DNA from: Bacteroidales bacterium
GTDB taxonomy: Bacteria > Bacteroidota > Bacteroidia > Bacteroidales > GCA-2748055
Assembly (NCBI GenBank): GCA_020636775.1
Contig: JACJXF010000024.1
Coordinates: forward strand, 1 to 29,478
Length of the DNA: 29,478 nt
Reading direction: 5' to 3'
This document shows, piece after piece, positions 24,783-29,478 of this stretch. Below the pieces are notes generated by a model, which ran no database searches, had not been told where the DNA came from, and saw only the letters and a list, made by a program, of their open reading frames with translations. The position numbers and the translations under genes are program-made. Numbering within the stretch: the first letter of the stretch is position 1; every line of letters begins with the position of its first letter.

Positions 24783-24805
24783 TAAAAAATCCCTTTTCGG
24801 GGATT
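24783..24805 (-). terminator. Terminator-like hairpin in the gdhA leader
   Basis: On the minus strand, AATCCC pairs with GGGATT around a GAAA-like loop and runs directly into six T residues, 38 bases before the gdhA start and about 230 bases after thrC. It could end thrC read-through or act as a gdhA attenuator. The rest of the 289-base gap (24746-25034) shows nothing else that I can name. Confidence 0.6.
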
Positions 24806-25034
24806 GCGGTGTAAAGTTGAAGGTAAGTACAGAGATTTCCAAATTTTGAGGATCAATAATATTATGATTTTAAGCATGTTAAATATATGTCTTATATCAT
24901 TTTTTTTAAGAGGGAATTTCAAGAGGAATTGTTTAAATGAAACCCATGAAAGAGTTTTTGTAAACACACAGCAATTAATTTAAAAGATAAAGGAACTTTC
25001 TTTGAAATGAAGACCAACCGGTTTAATTCTATTT

Positions 25035-26336
25035 TTAGTGGATTTGAAGAAGGTAATCTCTGAATTCGGCATATTCTTTTGACATCGGGATACTGATTTT
25101 TTTCCGTTTTGCGAAATTCTCCAGTCTCTCGGGAATCTCAACTGTCTTGCCAATAGATTCTTCCACGGTTTCGCTGAATTTCGCGGGATGAGCTGTTTCA
25201 AGAAAAATTCCATGGAACTCATCATTTGACGATAAAAATTCTTTTAGTGCCAGATAGGCTGTAGCACCATGAGGATCAGGAAGATAATGGTGATTTCTGT
25301 TGACTTCAGCAATGCAATCCTTGATCTGCCTGTCAGTATAACTAAAGCCCAGAATGTCTCTGGCAATAGCATCATGCGAAAAACCGTATATCTCAAGTAT
25401 TCTGGCAAAATTACTCGGGTCGCCAACATCCATTGCATTGGCAACAGTGGCGATGGATGGCCGGGCTTTGTATATCCCGGTAGTAAGGTATTCCGGCACT
25501 ACATCGTTGATGTTTGTAGAGGCAATAAACTGGTCAACGGGCAGACCCATTTTTTTGGCGATAAGTCCTGCCGTCAGATTTCCGAAATTTCCGCTGGGAA
25601 CTGCAACAGCCAGTTTTTTATTTACTCCCGGAAGCTGACGAAATGCATTGAAGTAGTAGAAGCTCTGTGGAAGGAGCCGGGCCAGATTTATGCTGTTGGC
25701 TGAGGTTAGCGTAAGATGTTGATTTATCAACTCATCCACAAATGCCTCTTTTACCAGTTTCTGACAATCGTCGAAACTTCCGTCAATTTCCAAAGCTGAA
25801 ATATTCTGACCCAGGGTGGTAAATTGTTTTTCCTGCAGGTAACTTACCTTTCCTTTTGGGTATAAAACATGGACTTTCACACCTTCAACTCCCAGAAATC
25901 CATTGGCAACAGCACTTCCTGTATCACCACTGGTAGCGACAAGAACGTGAATTTCCTTTTTATATCCTTTTGTAAAATATCCCAGCATTCGTGCCATATA
26001 TCGTGCGCCCACATCTTTAAATGCCAGTGTTGGGCCATGAAAAAGCTCCAGACTGAAAACGTCCTTTTGAACTTCCACAAGGGGAGTGTCAAAGTTCAGG
26101 GCATCCTCATTGATGCTCCGCAGCTCTGCTTCCGGAATATCTTCCCCAAAAAGCGCTTTTGCTAATTCGAAAGAAAGCCCGGCGAAGCTGTAATCTTTAA
26201 TGTTTTTGAAAAAATTATCCGGCATCACAGGGAAAGCCTGAGGCATGTAAAGGCCCTTGTCTAGTGCAAGTCCTTTAAAAACCGCCTCCTGCAGACTTAC
26301 TAAATGATTTTTATTATTGGTACTGAAATATTTCAT
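25035..26336 (-). CDS. thrC: Threonine synthase
   Basis: PLP enzyme that converts O-phosphohomoserine to threonine, the last step of the pathway. At 433 aa it is of the E. coli ThrC type. The PLP lysine is K107 in FHGPTLAFKDVGAR; the phosphate-binding loop is ATSGDTGSAVANGF; PSGNFGNLTAG and the late HPAKFSETVEE segment are also typical. It begins 6 bases after thrB and is the last gene of the thrA-HAD-GNAT-thrB-thrC run. No terminator lies right behind it; the nearest candidate is the hairpin at 24783-24805. Confidence 0.96.
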   Translation of the reverse strand: MKYFSTNNKNHLVSLQEAVFKGLALDKGLYMPQAFPVMPDNFFKNIKDYSFAGLSFELAKALFGEDIPEAELRSINEDALNFDTPLVEVQKDVFSLELFHGPTLAFKDVGARYMARMLGYFTKGYKKEIHVLVATSGDTGSAVANGFLGVEGVKVHVLYPKGKVSYLQEKQFTTLGQNISALEIDGSFDDCQKLVKEAFVDELINQHLTLTSANSINLARLLPQSFYYFNAFRQLPGVNKKLAVAVPSGNFGNLTAGLIAKKMGLPVDQFIASTNINDVVPEYLTTGIYKARPSIATVANAMDVGDPSNFARILEIYGFSHDAIARDILGFSYTDRQIKDCIAEVNRNHHYLPDPHGATAYLALKEFLSSNDEFHGIFLETAHPAKFSETVEESIGKTVEIPERLENFAKRKKISIPMSKEYAEFRDYLLQIH

Positions 26337-26342
26337 GTTGCT

Positions 26343-27269
26343 TTAGTCAAGAAGTCGTGTTCCCTGTCTGCTGATTTTAGAAATGTATACTTTATTTGGA
26401 AGACCTGCCTTTTTGAATATTTCTTCCATCAGGGATGCTGCTTTTCTTGCATTGTCGGGATTATCGGATAAGGCGAAAACAGAAGGCCCGGAGCCTGAGA
26501 TATTTCCTCCCAATGCACCTGTTTCATGCAATCTGGCTTTTATGTCGGCATAGCCCGGAATAAGCGCCGACCTGACAGGTTCAGCGATAACGTCCTGAAG
26601 GCAGCGGCCGATAAGGCTGTAATCGGAAGTAGTAAGTCCTGCAATCAGACCTGCAATATTGCCGCATTGTTCAAGTGTTTTTTTAACAGACAAGTCTTTT
26701 GGAATAAGTTTACGGCTTTCGGAGGTTTTAATTTCAATTTCCGGATGGGCAACAGTGCAAATCAGGTCGTGAGGTGCATCAATCCGGATAATATCAATGG
26801 GATCATAACTTCTGATAAGAATAAAACCTCCAAGCAGGGCAGGGGCTACGTTGTCGGCATGAACACTTCCGCTGGCGATAAATTCCCCTTTCATGGCGAA
26901 AGGCAGGAGCTCTTTTTGCGTATAGGGACGACTGAGCATTTCATTTACACCCACTACGGCAGCAGTGGCGCTGGCCGCACTTGATCCTATCCCGCTTCCC
27001 GGATTTATTTTGGTCTCAAAAATCAGGTCAAAACCGGTAACACAGCCAAGTGACTCCATGAGTGCCATCGCTGCCACTCCCGCTACATTCTTTTCAGGAT
27101 CGGTTGGAATATCCGAACCGGAATTGTTAATGATCCGGATTTTTCCTTTGTCATTTGGCTTCACGATCATTATATCACCGGGTTGCTCAATGGCAAATCC
27201 CATGAGGTCGAAACCGGGTCCTACATTTGAAATGGTTGCCGGTGCAAATATTTTAACTGATGATTTCAT
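26343..27269 (-). CDS. thrB: Homoserine kinase
   Basis: GHMP-family kinase that phosphorylates homoserine with ATP. At 308 aa it has the family length. The N-terminus has FAPATISNVGPGFDLMGFA; the ATP-binding loop is NPGSGIGSSAASATAAV (89-105); the third GHMP motif is GALGGNISGSGPSVFAL near the C-terminus. The 6-base gap to thrC and 15-base gap from the acetyltransferase stop indicate an operon. Nothing unusual was seen in the sequence. Confidence 0.96.
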   Translation of the reverse strand: MKSSVKIFAPATISNVGPGFDLMGFAIEQPGDIMIVKPNDKGKIRIINNSGSDIPTDPEKNVAGVAAMALMESLGCVTGFDLIFETKINPGSGIGSSAASATAAVVGVNEMLSRPYTQKELLPFAMKGEFIASGSVHADNVAPALLGGFILIRSYDPIDIIRIDAPHDLICTVAHPEIEIKTSESRKLIPKDLSVKKTLEQCGNIAGLIAGLTTSDYSLIGRCLQDVIAEPVRSALIPGYADIKARLHETGALGGNISGSGPSVFALSDNPDNARKAASLMEEIFKKAGLPNKVYISKISRQGTRLLD

Positions 27270-27284
27270 TAAATCCTTTCTTTG

Positions 27285-27818
27285 TTAATTAGAATAAAAA
27301 TCATTTCTCACAATCCCGAAGTGAATTTCGTCGTGCAGTGAATCATTCTTCAAAACTGAACATCTGCTAATACCTTCTTGTTTAAATCCGGCTTTGATCA
27401 ACACTTTCTGTGAGATGATATTGTAGTCAAATACAGAAGCAAATATTCTTTCCAGTCGCAGCTTCGAAAAGCCATAATTGAGAACCAACTTTACTGCATT
27501 CGTGGCAATGCCCTTTCCCCAGTAAGGTTCTCCAATCCAATACCCTATTTCTGCCGATAGTCTGTAAACATCCGATTGTTTAACCAGTCCGATAACTCCC
27601 GAAAATTCAGATTTGTAATCAATGGCAAAATTTAGCGGGGGATTCTGATGGAGTGAAGAACGTATGAAATTTTCAGCATCCCCTTCAGAATAGGGAAATG
27701 GGATTAAATCCCTCAAATTATCCCATACTCTGCGGTTATTACAAAGTTCTGCCAGTTTCTTTTTGTCTTTTAGGTCAAACTCCCTTACAGTAATATGTCC
27801 ATCCGAAAGTGTGATCAT
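27285..27818 (-). CDS. GNAT-family N-acetyltransferase (RimJ/RimL-like)
   Basis: Acetyl-CoA-dependent acyltransferase of 177 aa. The first half gives ITVREFDLKDKKKLAELCNN, the usual alpha1 region. The acetyl-CoA motif is GYWIGEPYWGKGIATNAVKL (about residues 93-112), followed by LERIFASVFDYNIISQKVLI and AGFKQEG, which are standard for RimJ/RimL-like members. The substrate is unknown; relatives acetylate ribosomal protein N-termini, small amines or antibiotics. It sits inside a threonine operon between the HAD phosphatase and thrB, with 15-21-base gaps, so it is co-transcribed; a direct role in threonine synthesis is not implied by the family. Confidence 0.88.
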   Translation of the reverse strand: MITLSDGHITVREFDLKDKKKLAELCNNRRVWDNLRDLIPFPYSEGDAENFIRSSLHQNPPLNFAIDYKSEFSGVIGLVKQSDVYRLSAEIGYWIGEPYWGKGIATNAVKLVLNYGFSKLRLERIFASVFDYNIISQKVLIKAGFKQEGISRCSVLKNDSLHDEIHFGIVRNDFYSN

Positions 27819-27839
27819 GGATATTTCCGGGTTATTTTT

Positions 27840-28502
27840 CTACTTATCGTTAAGCTGCACAAATTTCTCTTCATTGAAATCCAGCAGACTGGGTAATTTC
27901 ATGTCAGCAATTATAAAACCAGTGTCATTAAAATGCGGGGATTCAGGAACAGCCATAGTTTTCATGCGGGCTGCTTTGGCCGCAAGGATCCCATTGAATG
28001 AATCTTCAATGGCAAGACAAAAAACGGGTTCTACTCCTAATTTTGCAGCTGCATTAATATATACTCCGGGATGAGGTTTACCATATTCTTCAAATTCTGC
28101 AGAATGCTTAACAGTAAAGTAGGAGCTCAGCTTAAATTTTTCCAGGAATGTATCAATCAGCATCATGGGTGAGGAGGAGGCCAGGGCCATTTTAAGCTTT
28201 TTTTTCCTGAAGAATTCCAGAATTTCCAGGGAGCCATTCATCAATACCGCCTCATTAAGGTAATAGTTTTTCATGGCGTTATTGACCCATTTTTCGTTTT
28301 CCTTAAAATCAGGGTTTGGCCAGGGTTTTATTTGGTGCCAGTATTTAAACAACTCGATACTTTTAAGTCCCAGGCTCTGTTTCTGAGATTCGGGACTCAA
28401 CTCAATTCCTTTTGACAGGGCGAACTGTTTTTCTGTTTCCTGCCAGGCAGGTTCAGTGTCCAGCAAAAGTCCGTCCATATCGAAAATTACAGCTTTTATC
28501 AT
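27840..28502 (-). CDS. HAD-superfamily sugar phosphatase (HxpB/YniC-like)
   Basis: A 220-aa HAD hydrolase of the beta-phosphoglucomutase-like group. Motif I is IFDMDGLLLDTEP (nucleophile D8, acid D10); motif II is the serine in LASSSP; motif III is the lysine in KPHPGVY; motif IV is IEDSFNG. The helical cap, with LGLKSIELFKYW, resembles E. coli YniC (hexitol phosphatase B / 2-deoxyglucose-6-phosphatase) along its length. The start chosen is the ATG at 28500-28502 (MIKAVIFDMDG); a start at 28529 would overlap thrA. It lies 13 bases after thrA and 21 before the GNAT gene. A role in removing a sugar phosphate is the family expectation; the link to threonine synthesis is only positional. Confidence 0.9.
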   Translation of the reverse strand: MIKAVIFDMDGLLLDTEPAWQETEKQFALSKGIELSPESQKQSLGLKSIELFKYWHQIKPWPNPDFKENEKWVNNAMKNYYLNEAVLMNGSLEILEFFRKKKLKMALASSSPMMLIDTFLEKFKLSSYFTVKHSAEFEEYGKPHPGVYINAAAKLGVEPVFCLAIEDSFNGILAAKAARMKTMAVPESPHFNDTGFIIADMKLPSLLDFNEEKFVQLNDK

Positions 28503-28515
28503 GAATGTCTTTTCC

Positions 28516-29478
28516 TTACACGTTTGCAATGCGTATTATATCAGCGAAAACCCCCGCTGCCGTTACAGCTGCACCTGCACCGTATCCCCTGATAATCATG
28601 GGCCAGTCTTTATAGCGCTCCGTAGTCAGCATTATGATATTATTACTGTCGGCCAGAGCATAGGCAGGATGGGAGCTGTCAACTTCCAGCAATTCAATGG
28701 AGGCATTGCCGTTTTCGAGTCGGGCAAAGAACCTCCACCTCTTCCCCTGCTCAGCAAGTTTATTACGGCGTGCTTCAAAGTCCGGATCAAGCTTTGCCAG
28801 CTGTTCCCAGAAATTTTCAAGCGAACCGGTGAAACAGTTATCCGGAAGGAAACGCTTCATTTTCACATCTTTTTCCTCAATTCCATAACCAGCTTCGCGG
28901 GAAAGTATCAATAGCTTTCTCATGACATCCAGTCCACTCAGGTCAATTCTCGGGTCGGGTTCAGAAAAGCCTTTCTCCTGGGCCATTTTAACAGCTTTAC
29001 TAAGCGGGATATCCTTGCTCAGCGTATTGAAAATGAAGTTCAGTGTCCCTGAAAGAACCGCTTCCATTTTATAAATATGGTCACCGCTTCTCATAAGATC
29101 GTTGATGGTATTAATAATAGGCAAACCTGCACCCACATTGGTTTCGTAAATGAACTTTACTCCTTTTTTCCTGGCCTTTAGTTTCAGACTTAAGTAGTTT
29201 GAATAGGCTGATGAGCAGGCAATTTTATTTGCGGTTACTACTGAGACATACATATCGAAGAGCGAATCGTATAATCCGGCTATCTCTTCGCTTCCTGTAC
29301 AATCGATGAAAACAGAATTCCTGAGATTAAGGGATGCTATTTTTTCGAGCATCAGGGAGGTGTCTGTTGGCTCACCGTTATTCTCGAGTTCCTCAGAAAA
29401 TTTCCTGAGGTTAATACCATCCTCCCGGATCAGCATTTTCTTTGTACGGGCAATGCCAATAAGATTTATTTTTAGATT
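28516..29478 (-). CDS. thrA: Bifunctional aspartokinase/homoserine dehydrogenase, C-terminal part (runs off the window)
   Basis: The frame is open to the right edge; the ATG at 29436 is internal, since upstream codons (NLKINLIGIARTKK) continue the homoserine dehydrogenase domain. The 320 visible residues match the end of ThrA: FIDCTGSEEIAGLYDSLF, the active-site lysine in VTANKIACS, YETNVGAGLPIINTI, LSGTLNFIF, FSEPDPRIDLSGLDVMRKLL and the C-terminal RGYGAGAAVTAAGVFAD. The enzyme reduces aspartate semialdehyde to homoserine. The NAD(P)-binding glycine loop and the whole kinase half lie outside the window, so bifunctionality is inferred from similarity to ThrA. It heads the thr operon. Confidence 0.93.
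   Translation of the reverse strand, partial: NLKINLIGIARTKKMLIREDGINLRKFSEELENNGEPTDTSLMLEKIASLNLRNSVFIDCTGSEEIAGLYDSLFDMYVSVVTANKIACSSAYSNYLSLKLKARKKGVKFIYETNVGAGLPIINTINDLMRSGDHIYKMEAVLSGTLNFIFNTLSKDIPLSKAVKMAQEKGFSEPDPRIDLSGLDVMRKLLILSREAGYGIEEKDVKMKRFLPDNCFTGSLENFWEQLAKLDPDFEARRNKLAEQGKRWRFFARLENGNASIELLEVDSSHPAYALADSNNIIMLTTERYKDWPMIIRGYGAGAAVTAAGVFADIIRIANV

Noticed and set aside
24758..24967. Short minus-strand frame between thrC and gdhA
   Set aside because: It has no recognisable domain, overlaps the hairpin at 24783-24805 and lies in A/T-rich leader sequence.
25269..25703. Plus-strand frames within thrC and thrB (also 26526-26984)
   Set aside because: They are antisense shadows of well-identified genes and have no motif of their own.

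Overview
The window looks like a chromosomal segment of a Bacteroidota bacterium, probably Bacteroidales-like and living with little oxygen. Four things point there: a porG/uppS/bamA/ompH/ompH gene order, as I recall it from Porphyromonas and Bacteroides; a secreted protein with a type IX secretion C-terminal sorting domain; candidate promoters of the TAnnTTTG type; and start codons that mostly lack a Shine-Dalgarno sequence. No tRNA, rRNA, insertion sequence or CRISPR array was seen.

Layout. 1-4931 (+): envelope biogenesis block (partial PorG-like barrel, uppS, bamA, two ompH/skp-type chaperones), closed by a strong terminator. 5001-5804 (+): murI. 5961-6476 (-): gamma-class carbonic anhydrase. 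6624-12251: [NiFe]-hydrogenase locus with a maturation endopeptidase, a nickel-transporter-like protein, hypB (-), a hypA remnant (-), then small subunit, large subunit and cytochrome b (+), closed by a terminator. 12524-15458 (+): korA-korB, 2-oxoacid:ferredoxin oxidoreductase. 15516-22182 (+): two large paralogous proteins that join receiver-like domains to a PEP-synthase-type ATP-grasp domain. 22222-23280 (-): type IX secretion cargo. 23408-24745 (-): gdhA. 25035-29478 (-): a threonine operon read thrA (partial), HAD phosphatase, GNAT acetyltransferase, thrB, thrC.

The small subunit carries the two extra cysteines of oxygen-tolerant group 1 hydrogenases. The locus is damaged in three places. 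The small subunit has lost its N-terminus and Tat signal. The head-to-head hypA has lost its 5' half and carries a one-base frameshift. The endopeptidase reading frame has a stop at its fourth codon. The hypA and small-subunit truncations meet within a few bases near 8826-8831, which suggests one deletion or an assembly join.

The least understood part is the twin receiver/ATP-grasp pair directly downstream of korAB. Both proteins keep ATP-grasp motifs and a complete second receiver, but lack a recognisable phosphohistidine domain and PEP/pyruvate-binding barrel. Both end in a shared C-terminal domain with GPGRWG and G(S/T)HFF motifs. They look like regulators or non-canonical phosphotransferases rather than metabolic PEP synthases. 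KorAB and GdhA, on either side of the pair, both act on 2-oxoglutarate.
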